Position numbers and translations under genes: made by a program. This document shows positions 30,697-38,826 of a stretch of DNA of 40,472 nucleotides, one piece after another; within the stretch, counting starts at the first letter, position 1; the number at the start of each line of letters is the position of its first letter. Under the pieces are notes generated by a model. That model did no database searches. It saw nothing but the letters and a program-made list of their open reading frames with translations, and was not told the origin of the DNA. Origin of the DNA: Clostridia bacterium (GTDB lineage Bacteria > Bacillota > Clostridia > Oscillospirales > Oscillospiraceae); the NCBI GenBank assembly GCA_021153265.1, contig JAGKTU010000005.1, positions 1 through 40,472 on the forward strand, read 5' to 3'.

Positions 30697-31338
30697 ATGA
30701 CTCCAAAAACCATCCTTTTTGATCTGGACGGCACTCTGACCGACTCCGGAGAGGGCATCATCAACTGCGCCGCGCTCGCCCTGCGGCATTTTAACCTCCC
30801 TGTCCCCGACCGTGAAACCATGCGCGCCTTCGTCGGGCCTCCCCTGCATGCGAGTTTCATCCGTTTCGGTGTGCCGGAAGATCAGGCAGAAGAGGCCATC
30901 CGCATCTACCGCAGCCGCTACATCCCCATCGGAAAATTCGAGAACACCCCCTACCCCGGCATCGCCGAGCTGCTTCAGAAACTCCGTGCCCAGGGTCACA
31001 AACTCTATGTCGCCACCTCCAAGCCCGAGCAGATGTCCATTGAGATTCTGGAGCATTTCGACCTAGCTAAATACTTTACCCTCATCTGCGGTGCCTCTTT
31101 GGATCTGTCGCGCAACTCCAAGGATGCTGTCATCGCCTATCTTTTGGAGCAGGCTGAGACCGACGGCGAAATCATCATGGTGGGCGACACCGCTTTTGAT
31201 GTCCTCGGTGCAAAGGCCCACGGCATTCCCACCATCGGCGTATCCTGGGGTTACGGCAAGGTGGAAGATATGGAACAGGCCGGTGCAGTCGCCATCGTCC
31301 ACACCATGCAGGAGCTTTTCGACACCCTTAACCGATAA
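30697..31338 (+). CDS. HAD hydrolase, phosphoglycolate phosphatase (Gph/PpaX) type
   Basis: A 213-residue HAD subfamily IA phosphatase of typical length. Motif I is ILFDLDGTLTDSGEGI, the cap follows (residues about 20-85), motif II is VATSKPE, motif III is a Lys in LSRNSKDAVI, and motif IV is MVGDTAFDVLGAKAHGIPTIGVSWGYG, closely like phosphoglycolate phosphatases. It dephosphorylates small phosphates in the cytoplasm; substrate specificity is broad in this group (phosphoglycolate, pyrophosphate, sugar phosphates). AGGAAAGG precedes ATG 30697. Monocistronic, ending at a shared terminator. Could be a candidate for the missing histidinol-phosphate phosphatase only by remote analogy. Confidence 0.88.
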   Translation: MTPKTILFDLDGTLTDSGEGIINCAALALRHFNLPVPDRETMRAFVGPPLHASFIRFGVPEDQAEEAIRIYRSRYIPIGKFENTPYPGIAELLQKLRAQGHKLYVATSKPEQMSIEILEHFDLAKYFTLICGASLDLSRNSKDAVIAYLLEQAETDGEIIMVGDTAFDVLGAKAHGIPTIGVSWGYGKVEDMEQAGAVAIVHTMQELFDTLNR

Positions 31339-31340
31339 AA

Positions 31341-31373
31341 ATACCGGACGATCCTGTTGGATCGTCCGGTTTG
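31341..31373. terminator. Bidirectional terminator between the phosphatase and carD-like genes
   Basis: ACCGGACGATCC pairs with GGATCGTCCGGT around TGTT; the minus side has ATTTTTATC and the plus side a short TTTG, between convergent genes. Confidence 0.85.
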
Positions 31374-31877
31374 TCACATCTTATTCAATTGGCTTTTCAG
31401 ATAACTCCGCGCCGAATCCGCATCCATACCCATGACTGCAGAAATTTCGCTACACACAAGCTTTTCCGCGTCCCTTAAGAAGTTCTCATCGCATTGATGA
31501 AATTTCTTTCCCTGTTCGCTTTGCTTCGCCTGATGCTGATACAAGCTGTATATCATCTGCAGCAGCGCCACTCTGTCACCACGGGCGATCAGTTCACGGT
31601 ATGTACTTTTTCTTCGGTTTTCATCCGTGATCCATTCGCTTTTCCGCACCTGATCCGATGAAAGAAGCAGTTGAAGCGCTTGCTTCGTCAGCAGCGGTCT
31701 CAGTTTTGCCATTGCGGCAGCATTATGCGTCGGTATCAGATATTGGCAGCCATCCTGTCCTTCCGGCTCCAGGACCAAAAACAGCCGTCTGGTTCCATCC
31801 AACATCCGTTCCTCTGCTTTTTTTACACAACATACACCGTGTATACCGTAAAGCACCCGATCACCGACCTGATACAT
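31374..31877 (-). CDS. CarD-like transcriptional regulator
   Basis: A 167-residue protein with the CarD/CdnL RNA-polymerase-interacting domain at the N-terminus (MYQVGDRVLYGIHGVCCVKKAEERMLDG, then FLVLEP and YLIPTHNAAAMAKLRPLLT) and a helical C-terminal DNA-binding half (RELIARGDRVALLQMIYSLYQ, FLRDAEKLVCSEISAVMGM, ARSYLKSQL). It likely adjusts promoter opening at specific promoters. ATG 31877 follows GGAGGAAGGA; an in-frame ATG at 31943 gives extra residues that are not family-like and lies before the ribosome site. Several CarD paralogues per genome are usual in Clostridia. Confidence 0.87.
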   Translation of the reverse strand: MYQVGDRVLYGIHGVCCVKKAEERMLDGTRRLFLVLEPEGQDGCQYLIPTHNAAAMAKLRPLLTKQALQLLLSSDQVRKSEWITDENRRKSTYRELIARGDRVALLQMIYSLYQHQAKQSEQGKKFHQCDENFLRDAEKLVCSEISAVMGMDADSARSYLKSQLNKM

Positions 31878-31990
31878 ATTCCTTCCTCCTGTACACAAAA
31901 TCTGCTGTATAGTTATTGTATCACAGGAAAAATTTAAATTCATATAGGAAAAACAGCCAAATTTGTACTATAATTTTACCCCTGAAACAC

Positions 31991-32030
31991 AGAAAAACTG
32001 CCCTGACCGGGAATGTCAGGGCAGTTTTTG
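31991..32030 (-). terminator. Terminator after pyk
   Basis: A perfect 15-bp stem (31993-32007 with 32015-32029) and a 7-base loop, 5 bases past the pyk stop, ending in TTTTTCTG on the minus strand. Confidence 0.88.
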
Positions 32031-32033
32031 ATC

Positions 32034-33452
32034 TTAGAAACCGATCTGTTCGATCTTAATGGTGTTCGTGTTGCCGTGCTGGCCGTTGATGGGGCCGCCG
32101 GTAAGGACGATGTTGTCACCGGGCTGGAGGTTCAGTGCCTCAGCGGTCTGCTTCTTGGCGTAGTAGAACATGACATCCATGCTGGGGAACTGGTCTGCCA
32201 TGACAGGGGTGACACCCCAGCTCATGGACAGGCGGCGCCAGATCTTCCGGTCGGTGGTCATGCCGATGATGTTCACAGGGGTACGGAAACGGCTGACCAG
32301 CATAGCGGTCTTACCGGACACGGAACAGACCACGATAGCCTTGGCATTGACGTCCATGGCCATGGAACAGACGGCGTGGGAGATGCAGTCCAGGGTGTTC
32401 TGACCCACGAACTCGGTCTCCAGGAAGCGCTGCTTGTATTCGGTGTGCTGCTCGGTATACTCAGCGATCTGAGCCATAGCCTTAACTGCCTCCACGGGGT
32501 ACTTACCGGCAGCGGACTCGCCGGAGAGCATGACACAGGAAGTACCGTCGTAAACAGCGTTGGCCACGTCAGAGATCTCCGCACGGGTGGGACGGGGATT
32601 CTGGATCATGGACTCCAGCATCTCGGTAGCGGTAATGACGCGCTTACCCAGCATACGGCACTTCCGGGTCAGAGACTTCTGAACCTGAGGAACCTCTACG
32701 AAGGGGATTTCCACGCCCAGGTCGCCGCGGGCGATCATGATGCCGCCACAGACGGAGCAGATTTCCTCAACATTGTCCACACCGGCCTGATTCTCGATCT
32801 TGGCAATGATCTCGATATCCTCGCCGCCGTTGCTGTCCAGCAGTTCCCGGATGTCCAGCACATCCTGCTTAGTGGAGACAAAGGAAGCAGCCACAAAGTC
32901 CACACCGTGCTGAATGCCGAAGATGATATCGGACTTATCCTGCTCGGACAGGTAAGGGCCGGACATAACCTTGTTGGGGAAGGACATACTCTTGCGGTTG
33001 CTCAGCACGCCGCCTACCAGGCACTTGCAGACTACATCCTTACCGACGATCTCCAGCACCTTGAACTTGACCAGGCCGTTGTTCACGGTAACGATATCGC
33101 CGGGCTTCAAATCTTTGGCCAGACGCTTGTAGCTGACAGAAACCTTCGTCTCGTCGCCCTCGATATCTTCAGCCACGAAGGTAAAGTTCTGTCCCTCCAG
33201 AATCGTCACAGAGCCGGTAGCAAAGGTCTTGATCCGGTACTCGGGGCCCTTGGTATCCAGCATGATGGCAATAGGCAGATCCAGCTTCTGGCGAACCTGC
33301 TTGATCAGAGCGATCTTCCGCTCGTGCTCCTCATAGCTGCCGTGGGAGAAGTTCAGTCGGGCAACATTCATGCCGGCCAGACACATTTGGGTCAAAACCT
33401 CTTCATTCTCGCTGGCAGGGCCGATGGTGCAGATGATCTTTGTCTTACGCAT
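32034..33452 (-). CDS. pyk: Pyruvate kinase
   Basis: A 472-residue enzyme that makes ATP and pyruvate from phosphoenolpyruvate, the last step of glycolysis. Signatures: RKTKIICTIGPASENEEVL, MNVARLNFSHGSYEEH, MLDTKGPEYR, the active-site block IEIIAKIENQAGVDNVEEI (catalytic Lys), MIARGDLGVEIPFVEVPQVQK, KRVITATEMLESMIQNPRPTRAEISDVANAVYDG. The C-terminal regulatory domain runs from about residue 350 (TVFVGQNT...AKAIVVCSVSGKTAMLVSRFRTP). It lacks the extra PEP-utiliser domain found in Bacillus-type pyruvate kinases. GGAGG-type site upstream, own promoter and terminator. Codon bias fits high expression. Confidence 0.98.
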   Translation of the reverse strand: MRKTKIICTIGPASENEEVLTQMCLAGMNVARLNFSHGSYEEHERKIALIKQVRQKLDLPIAIMLDTKGPEYRIKTFATGSVTILEGQNFTFVAEDIEGDETKVSVSYKRLAKDLKPGDIVTVNNGLVKFKVLEIVGKDVVCKCLVGGVLSNRKSMSFPNKVMSGPYLSEQDKSDIIFGIQHGVDFVAASFVSTKQDVLDIRELLDSNGGEDIEIIAKIENQAGVDNVEEICSVCGGIMIARGDLGVEIPFVEVPQVQKSLTRKCRMLGKRVITATEMLESMIQNPRPTRAEISDVANAVYDGTSCVMLSGESAAGKYPVEAVKAMAQIAEYTEQHTEYKQRFLETEFVGQNTLDCISHAVCSMAMDVNAKAIVVCSVSGKTAMLVSRFRTPVNIIGMTTDRKIWRRLSMSWGVTPVMADQFPSMDVMFYYAKKQTAEALNLQPGDNIVLTGGPINGQHGNTNTIKIEQIGF

Positions 33453-33506
33453 GCAAAAACCTCCAATTTTCTATGTAACCGTAAATCGGGTTTATTTCCA
33501 TCGCTT

Positions 33507-33535
33507 ATCATACCACACTCCACACCTGCCGTCAA
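33507..33535 (-). promoter_or_regulatory. Promoter of pyk
   Basis: On the minus strand TTGACG (33535-33530), a 17-base spacer and TATGAT (33512-33507), giving a leader of about 50 bases. It overlaps no gene, since asnB ends at 33549. Confidence 0.75.
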
Positions 33536-33548
33536 TCGAAATCGTGCA

Positions 33549-35360
33549 TTACACCACAATGTCCACGGCATAAGCCGTCAACCAATGGTCGATCTGCAGC
33601 AAGTAGGCCATGATCTGAGGCCGCCGCATGAGCTGACCGTACCATGGCCACGGAGCATCCTCCTCCTTGATTTTTCGGATTGCATCCTCCTTCGCCAGTT
33701 CCAGCAGCGGCGATCGCTTTTCAGCCAGAAGCCTCTCCAGTCGGTCGCCAACCAGTTCCGTATACTTAGGATCAAAGGTCTTTGGATAGGGACTTTTCTT
33801 CCGCCACAGCACCTGCTGAGGCAGGATTCCTTCCATGGCGTGACGCAGCAGCCCCTTCTCCTTGCCCTGATAATCCTTGTATTCCCACGGTACACCATAG
33901 AGGTACTCCGCGATCCGATAATCGCAGAAAGGCACCCGAACCTCCAGAGACTGATACATACTCATCCGATCCTTCCGATCCAACAGCGTCTGCATGAACC
34001 AGCGGAAGTTCAGATTCACCATCTGCTTCATTCGCGTTTCCTGCTTGGATGTCCCCGGAAGAATGTCGCTTTGCCTGCAGGTGTCCAAATAGGCATCCAT
34101 CACAAATTCCTCACCGCAGATATCCTTTCGCAGCAGTCCCAGCCGCTGTGCCGTGTTCTGCGCCCACGGGAAGCCTGCTTTTTCCCGAATTTCCGGGTCC
34201 CGATACCAAGGATATCCACCAAAAATCTCGTCCGCACACTCTCCGGACAGTGCCACCTTTACATGCTGGCGGATATCCCCGCAGAATGCCAGCAGGGAAA
34301 AATCCACATCTGCCATCCCCGGTAAGTCTCTTGCTTCTGTGGCAGCTTCCAGTACCGCAGTCAGATCCTCCGGCGAAAGCACCGTCAGACGATGCTCACA
34401 GCTCAGGTCCTGCTTCATAAGGTCGATATAGTACCCATCGGAATTGGGCTGGAACTTATTCGCGCGAAAGAATTGGTCATTGTTTAAGTAGTCTACCGAG
34501 AAGGTTTTCAGTTTCTCTCCCCTATTTTCCATCTCCTTTGCACAAATGGCGCTGATCAGACTGGAGTCCAGCCCACCCGAGAGGAAGGTTCCGATGGGTA
34601 CATCGGATACCATCTGACGCCTTATGGCATCTGTCACCAGATGTCGCACCGTTTCCACCGTCTGATCAAAATTATCCCGATGTTCCCGGTCTGTTAGCTT
34701 CCAGTATTGCCGCAGAGCCAGCTTCCCCTGCTCCCAATAGCCGCACCAGCCCGGCTCCACCTCCCGGATGCCACGAAAAACTCCGCTGCCCGGCATTCGC
34801 CCCGGACCGAGGAGGAATATCTGTGCCGCACCTTCCCCGTCCAGCTCTGCTTTCACACCGGGACAGGCGAGGATGGTCTTGATTTCAGATCCGAAAATCA
34901 GCGTTTCCCCCTGCCGGGCATAGAACAGCGGTTTTACCCCAATCCGATCCCTTGCGAGAAACAGCCGCTTGCGCCCCACTTCCCAAACCACAAAGGCAAA
35001 AATGCCGTTGCTCTTCTCCACCACCGCTTCACCCCATTGGGCATAGCCGTGGAGCAGCACCTCCGTATCCGAGTGACCCAAAAAGCAATGTCCCAGACGG
35101 ATCAATTCCTGCCGCAGTTCTTCCGTATTATACAGCTCCCCGTTGTATACCAACATGTACCTTTCTTCTCCCCACCGCAACTCCATGGGCTGTCTGCCAC
35201 CCTCTGGGTCTACGATCGCAAGCCGGCTGTGGAGCAGTGTGGTGTGCTCCTGGCGGTAAACACCCCGGTCATCCGGGCCTCGCCGTGCCATGGTAGCCAG
35301 CATCGCCTCAATGGTCGAATCTTTCAGCGGTTTTCCGATCACGCCGGCAATGGCGCACAT
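33549..35360 (-). CDS. asnB: Glutamine-hydrolysing asparagine synthase AsnB
   Basis: A 603-residue enzyme with an N-terminal class II glutaminase domain (MCAIAGVIG with catalytic Cys2, ARRGPDDRG, LHSRLAIVDPEGGRQPM, YNGELYN, GHSDTEVLLHGY) and a C-terminal synthetase domain whose PP-loop is PIGTFLSGGLDSSLISAI, then VALSGECADEIFGGYPWY. It makes asparagine from aspartate, glutamine and ATP. ATG 35360 is taken because the cysteine must follow the initiator Met; the in-frame GTG 35369 and ATG 35366 would add residues before it. The synthetase half is complete. It sits beside pyk only by position; its own promoter is upstream. Confidence 0.96.
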   Translation of the reverse strand: MCAIAGVIGKPLKDSTIEAMLATMARRGPDDRGVYRQEHTTLLHSRLAIVDPEGGRQPMELRWGEERYMLVYNGELYNTEELRQELIRLGHCFLGHSDTEVLLHGYAQWGEAVVEKSNGIFAFVVWEVGRKRLFLARDRIGVKPLFYARQGETLIFGSEIKTILACPGVKAELDGEGAAQIFLLGPGRMPGSGVFRGIREVEPGWCGYWEQGKLALRQYWKLTDREHRDNFDQTVETVRHLVTDAIRRQMVSDVPIGTFLSGGLDSSLISAICAKEMENRGEKLKTFSVDYLNNDQFFRANKFQPNSDGYYIDLMKQDLSCEHRLTVLSPEDLTAVLEAATEARDLPGMADVDFSLLAFCGDIRQHVKVALSGECADEIFGGYPWYRDPEIREKAGFPWAQNTAQRLGLLRKDICGEEFVMDAYLDTCRQSDILPGTSKQETRMKQMVNLNFRWFMQTLLDRKDRMSMYQSLEVRVPFCDYRIAEYLYGVPWEYKDYQGKEKGLLRHAMEGILPQQVLWRKKSPYPKTFDPKYTELVGDRLERLLAEKRSPLLELAKEDAIRKIKEEDAPWPWYGQLMRRPQIMAYLLQIDHWLTAYAVDIVV

Positions 35361-35386
35361 AACCATCACATCCTTTCCATCCCCAT

Positions 35387-35416
35387 ATGATATGCCCGGT
35401 AAGCAATTTTTGCCAA
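35387..35416 (-). promoter_or_regulatory. Promoter of asnB
   Basis: On the minus strand TTGGCA (35416-35411), an 18-base spacer and TATCAT (35392-35387), about 27 bases before the AsnB ATG. Confidence 0.55.
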
Positions 35417-35461
35417 CGCATGGTGGATTCCATTTGATGCATACTAAAAGCGGTGATAAAT

Positions 35462-35890
35462 ATGAATGACAGCAAGCAAATGCTATCCTCTCTGCTCAGA
35501 ACCGCGCAAATAGGGCAGACCGACATCCGCAGCATTCTGGATACCGCCATGCGACCCGGTCTGCGTAAGGCATTGGAAACCCAGCTAAAAGAATACGACG
35601 ACATCGAAAGCGAAGCCCATTCCATTGCCAGTCAGCGAGGCTGGGAGCTGGAGGAACTGGAGCCGGGAGTGCGGTTTTTCTCGGATATGGTCACCCGGAT
35701 CCGTCTGGGCTACGGAAATACCGATTCCAAAATCGCCGGTATGATGATCCAGAGCAACACCCGGGGTATGATCACAGGTCTTAAGAACACTCACCAGTAC
35801 AATCAGCCCGATCATGCCATCAACACCCTCTCCCAGCGGTTATTGGACTGCGAAACCGCAGGCATTCGGCAAATGCAGAATTTCTTATAA
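35462..35890 (+). CDS. Small helical protein (about 142 residues), possibly ferritin-like/DUF2383-type
   Basis: The product is almost wholly helical: MNDSKQMLSSLLRTAQIGQTDIRSILDTAM, then LRKALETQLKEYDDIESEAHSIASQRGWELEELEPG, VRFFSDMVTRIRLGYGNTDSKIAGMMIQSNTRGMITGLKNTH, ending in DHAINTLSQRLLDCETAGIRQMQNFL. The spacing of about four amphipathic helices suggests a four-helix bundle such as DUF2383, but no clear metal-ligand set is visible. ATG 35462 is preceded by GCGGTGAT, a weak site; an in-frame GTG at 35453 overlaps it. It stands at the head of a cluster with SpoIID-like and peptidoglycan-binding proteins, so a spore role is possible. A strong terminator follows. Confidence 0.75.
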   Translation: MNDSKQMLSSLLRTAQIGQTDIRSILDTAMRPGLRKALETQLKEYDDIESEAHSIASQRGWELEELEPGVRFFSDMVTRIRLGYGNTDSKIAGMMIQSNTRGMITGLKNTHQYNQPDHAINTLSQRLLDCETAGIRQMQNFL

Positions 35891-35891
35891 T

Positions 35892-35929
35892 TGCAGGCGG
35901 AGTATCCCTCCGCCTGCACACTTTTTATT
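35892..35929 (+). terminator. Terminator after the helical protein gene
   Basis: TGCAGGCGGAG pairs with CTCCGCCTGCA around TATCC, followed by CACTTTTTATTT. Confidence 0.88.
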
Positions 35930-35974
35930 TTGACAGCATAACATACTCCGATATCATCAAAAGGAGGGATCCTT

Positions 35975-36355
35975 CTGCCTGCCACTGGATACATACGCGT
36001 CCGAGCCTATCAAAGCAACGCCCAGCTTCCTCTGGAGGATGTTGCCATCACCGTTTCCATGCCCGATGGGACCGCCATCGCCATGCGGACAACAGACCGC
36101 AACGGTCTGATTGCCCCCATTGAAGTCCCGGTACCGGACCGTTCTCTCAGCCTGACCCCCGAAACCGGAGAACTGCCCTACACCGCCGTGAATCTCTACG
36201 CCCGGAAACGGGGCTACGAGCAGATCGAAGTGGAAGATTTACAGGTCTTTGCCGGAACCGTCACCGATCAGGAGTTGGAAATGATTCCCCTGTCGGAACT
36301 GCCGGGAGCATGGGATCAGACCGAGATTTTTCCCACGCCACCCCAGAATCTTTAG
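35975..36355 (+). CDS. Beta-sandwich-like protein beside spore-wall genes, apparent CTG start
   Basis: With a CTG start the product has 126 residues and begins (M)PATGYIRVRAYQSNAQ, followed by LPLEDVAITVSMPDGTAIAMRTTDRNGLIAPIEVPVPD, PYTAVNLYARKRGYEQIEVEDLQVFAGTVTDQELEMIPL and a Pro-rich end. It looks like one carboxypeptidase-regulatory or Cna-B-type beta-sandwich, as found in surface proteins. The ribosome site AAAGGAGGG (35960-35967) is 7 bases before CTG 35975; the first in-frame ATG is 36059, which would lose the first strand and has no site. It is 15 bases before the SpoIID-like gene, so the three form an operon. Function unknown; packing or anchoring in the spore envelope is a guess. 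Confidence 0.7.
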   Translation: MPATGYIRVRAYQSNAQLPLEDVAITVSMPDGTAIAMRTTDRNGLIAPIEVPVPDRSLSLTPETGELPYTAVNLYARKRGYEQIEVEDLQVFAGTVTDQELEMIPLSELPGAWDQTEIFPTPPQNL

Positions 36356-36370
36356 GAAGGGAGGTCGCCT

Positions 36371-37597
36371 ATGCCAACGGTTATTCCCTTTATACCCCAG
36401 CAGATCACCGTCCATTTGGGTCCTCCCAATTCCGACGCGCCAAACGTCACCGTCCCCTTCATCGACTACGTCAAAAATGTAGCCTCCAGCGAAATATATC
36501 CGACGTGGGATGAAAGCGCCCTCCGGGCAAACATTCTCGCCATCGTCTCTTTCGCTCTGAACCGGGTCTATACCGAGTTCTACCGTAGCCGGGGCTACGA
36601 TTTCGACATCACCAACTCCACTGCCTATGATCAGTACTTCGTCAACGGCCGCAGCTATTTCGACAGTGTTTCCCGGATCGCCGATGAACTGTTCAACGAC
36701 TACCTGCGCCGTCCCAACTTCGTCGAACCCTTAGCCGCCAAGTTCTGCAACGGCACCACCGTCACCTGCGAGGGTTTAAGCCAGTGGGGAAGTCAGAATC
36801 TCGCCCAGCAAGGGTATAATTCCACCCAAATCCTCCGAAGCTACTATGGTAACGTTGAGATCGTCCCCAACGCCCCCATCCGGGGCAACGTCCCCTCCTA
36901 CCCAGGCCGTCCCCTGCGCCGCGGCACCACCGGCCCCAGTGTGGTAACCATTCAGACGGAGCTGAACCGTATCTCCCAGAGTTATCCCGCTATCCCCAAG
37001 ATTCCTGCGGTGGATGGCATATTCGGCGCCCGAACCGAAGCCGCCGTCCGCAAATTTCAGGAGGTCTTCAATCTGGACGTGGACGGCGTAGTCGGCCGGG
37101 CCACATGGTATGCACTGGTGCGCCTCTACACCGCAGTTACCTCCCTGTCGGAGCTTCGCAGCCAGGGGCAGCGGTTTTATGCTAACTCATGGGCGGTCAC
37201 CGACCCCATCGAATCCGGCGACCGGGGCATCAAAGTGGAACATCTTCAGTATATGCTCTCCACCCTTGCCGCCTACATCCCCGAAATCCCACCCATAACC
37301 ATAGACGGCATCTTCGGCCCCGCCACACGCAGCGCTGTCCTTGCTGCCCAGCGGCGGTTCGGTCTGCCTCAGACCGGGGTGGTGGATGCCCGGACATGGG
37401 ATGAGATCTACGACCAGTTTTCCGGTATTGAGACCGTAAGCTGGCGTGACCCGGAGGACTTCCCCTATACATCCGCCATTTTGGGCCAGACACCGCCCCG
37501 AAACCGCCATACCCGAACGACAACTATGACCCAATTCCCCGGCACGGACCTGCGGGCCGGAAATCAGGACGCCGTACGGCAGGAGGTAGTCAGATGA
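36371..37597 (+). CDS. SpoIID-like protein with two peptidoglycan-binding domains
   Basis: A 408-residue protein. Residues about 1-175 resemble the SpoIID domain: VPFIDYVKNVASSEIYPTWDESALRANILAIVSFALNRVYTEFYRSRGYDFDITNSTAYDQYF, with the conserved Glu41 in the SSEIYPTW position. Residues about 190-255 (GTTGPSVVTIQTELNRI to DGIFGARTEAAVRKFQEVFNLDVDGVVGRATW) and about 285-355 (GDRGIKVEHLQYML to DGIFGPATRSAVLAAQRRFGLPQTGVVDARTW) are PG_binding_1 repeats. SpoIID lyses peptidoglycan with a stem-cleaving activity in engulfment; the variant here lacks a signal peptide, which is typical of mother-cell or coat-associated proteins. AAGGGAGGT precedes ATG 36371. It overlaps the next gene by ATGA. Confidence 0.85.
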   Translation: MPTVIPFIPQQITVHLGPPNSDAPNVTVPFIDYVKNVASSEIYPTWDESALRANILAIVSFALNRVYTEFYRSRGYDFDITNSTAYDQYFVNGRSYFDSVSRIADELFNDYLRRPNFVEPLAAKFCNGTTVTCEGLSQWGSQNLAQQGYNSTQILRSYYGNVEIVPNAPIRGNVPSYPGRPLRRGTTGPSVVTIQTELNRISQSYPAIPKIPAVDGIFGARTEAAVRKFQEVFNLDVDGVVGRATWYALVRLYTAVTSLSELRSQGQRFYANSWAVTDPIESGDRGIKVEHLQYMLSTLAAYIPEIPPITIDGIFGPATRSAVLAAQRRFGLPQTGVVDARTWDEIYDQFSGIETVSWRDPEDFPYTSAILGQTPPRNRHTRTTTMTQFPGTDLRAGNQDAVRQEVVR

Positions 37598-38124
37598 GAC
37601 CTGTAGAATCCTTTGTCGGCCAGCCCATCCGCAGCCTGCAGACCATGCTTCGGGTCATCGCAGAAAATGACCCCCGGCACGAAACCATCGTCCCCGACGG
37701 CATCTACGGCCCGGAAACCATCTCCGCCGTCTCTGCCTTCCAGCGTCTCCACGGACTTCAGGTCACCGGCATCACAGATCAGCCCACTTGGGAAGCCATT
37801 GTCGCCCAATATAAACCCGCCCTCATCAACATCGACGAAGCCCAGCCAATCGAGGTGATCCTGAATCCCAATCAGATCATCCGCCGGGGCGAACGGCACC
37901 CTGTGATCTATCTGACGCAAGGGATCCTCGCGGTGTTGTCGGAGGTACATCAAAGTATTGCCGCACCGGGGATGAACGGCATTTTGGATACCGCTACTGC
38001 GGATTCTCTCTCTTCCTTCCAGCAGCTACACAGCCTGCCTATGACCGGAGAGCTGGATAAGCAGACCTGGCAGCTGCTGGCACTCCAATTTCCGCTGGCG
38101 CAAAACCTATATTTCAGCCGCTAA
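37594..38124 (+). CDS. Peptidoglycan-binding protein with two PG_binding_1 domains
   Basis: A 176-residue protein with two copies of the three-helix peptidoglycan-binding fold: residues about 8-70 (QPIRSLQTMLRVIAEND, then DGIYGPETISAVSAFQRLHGLQVTGITDQPTW) and about 100-168 (HPVIYLTQGILAVLSEV, NGILDTATADSLSSFQQLHSLPMTGELDKQTW). No signal peptide, catalytic domain or membrane anchor. It overlaps the upstream SpoIID-like gene by ATGA, so the pair is coupled and probably made in similar amounts. With its partner it may bind cortex peptidoglycan in the spore. No terminator is seen between it and pgsA, but pgsA has its own promoter. Confidence 0.85.
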   Translation: MRPVESFVGQPIRSLQTMLRVIAENDPRHETIVPDGIYGPETISAVSAFQRLHGLQVTGITDQPTWEAIVAQYKPALINIDEAQPIEVILNPNQIIRRGERHPVIYLTQGILAVLSEVHQSIAAPGMNGILDTATADSLSSFQQLHSLPMTGELDKQTWQLLALQFPLAQNLYFSR

Positions 38125-38166
38125 CGAAGAAAAAACCAAAAATTTTACCATCCGGAAAGATTTTAC

Positions 38167-38195
38167 TTGATTCATCTGGAAAAACTGTCTATAAT
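38167..38195 (+). promoter_or_regulatory. Promoter of pgsA
   Basis: TTGATT (38167-38172), a 17-base spacer and TATAAT (38190-38195), about 49 bases before ATG 38244. Confidence 0.7.
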
Positions 38196-38243
38196 ATACG
38201 TTAATGCGGCACCCGAAACCCCGCCGCATCCGGAGGAAACCAA

Positions 38244-38822
38244 ATGTTTATGAAAGATTGGAAAAAAGAGGTTCTGACCATCCCCAATCTGCTCAGCCTG
38301 TTCCGGCTGGCGCTGATTCCGGTCTATGTGGTGATTTATCTCAATGCCCATGATCCCCATGAGTACTATCTGGCAGGCGGCATTCTGGCCCTGTCCTGCA
38401 TGACGGACCTGATCGATGGTAAAATTGCACGCCATTTTAATATGATCACAAATCTGGGTAAATTGCTCGATCCCGTCGCCGACAAATCCACCCAGTTTGC
38501 CCTGACCCTGTGCATCTCCTTCAAGCAGCCCGCCCTGCGGCCCGTTCTGATTCTGTTCGTGGTGAAGGAGAGCTTCCAGCTCATCGCCATGCTGGTGAAC
38601 CTGCGCCGTGGAAAAGCGCTCAACGGCGCTCTGATGGAGGGTAAGATCTGCACAACCGTGCTGTTTGTAAGCCTGTTGATCATGGTTCTGTTCCCCATGC
38701 TGAAACCTCTGACGGTTCAGATCATTGCCGCCATCGATACCTTATTCCTTCTTATTTCCTTTGCAAGCTACATTTTCGCCTACTTGGGCAAAAACACCTT
38801 GGTTCAGGATATCGAAGAATAA
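38244..38822 (+). CDS. pgsA: CDP-diacylglycerol-glycerol-3-phosphate 3-phosphatidyltransferase
   Basis: A 192-residue integral membrane enzyme with about five helices. The CDP-alcohol phosphotransferase signature D-x2-D-G-x2-A-R-x8-G-x3-D-x3-D is intact in TDLIDGKIARHFNMITNLGKLLDPVAD. It makes phosphatidylglycerol phosphate from CDP-diacylglycerol and glycerol 3-phosphate. ATG 38244 follows CGGAGGAAAC. The N-terminus (IPNLLSLFRLALIPVYVVIY) is typical of PgsA. Paralogues for other CDP-alcohols exist, so PgsA is favoured, not certain. Monocistronic. Confidence 0.88.
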   Translation: MFMKDWKKEVLTIPNLLSLFRLALIPVYVVIYLNAHDPHEYYLAGGILALSCMTDLIDGKIARHFNMITNLGKLLDPVADKSTQFALTLCISFKQPALRPVLILFVVKESFQLIAMLVNLRRGKALNGALMEGKICTTVLFVSLLIMVLFPMLKPLTVQIIAAIDTLFLLISFASYIFAYLGKNTLVQDIEE

Positions 38823-38826
38823 AAGA

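Noticed and set aside
32013..34325. Very long open frame on the plus strand opposite pyk and asnB; similar ones lie opposite the GH3/HAD genes, malE, hisD and the amylase
   Set aside because: They mirror the codon bias of real genes on the other strand, have low-complexity composition, no ribosome sites and no family features.
35418..35446. Sigma-G-like promoter GCATG, 17 bases, CATACTA before the helical protein gene
   Set aside because: Good match to the pattern, but the start site would fall near 35453, at the ribosome site and only about 9 bases before the ATG.
35930..35957. TTGACA, 16 bases, TATCAT before the CTG-started gene
   Set aside because: Transcription would begin at about 35964, inside the ribosome site, so it is unlikely to serve this gene.
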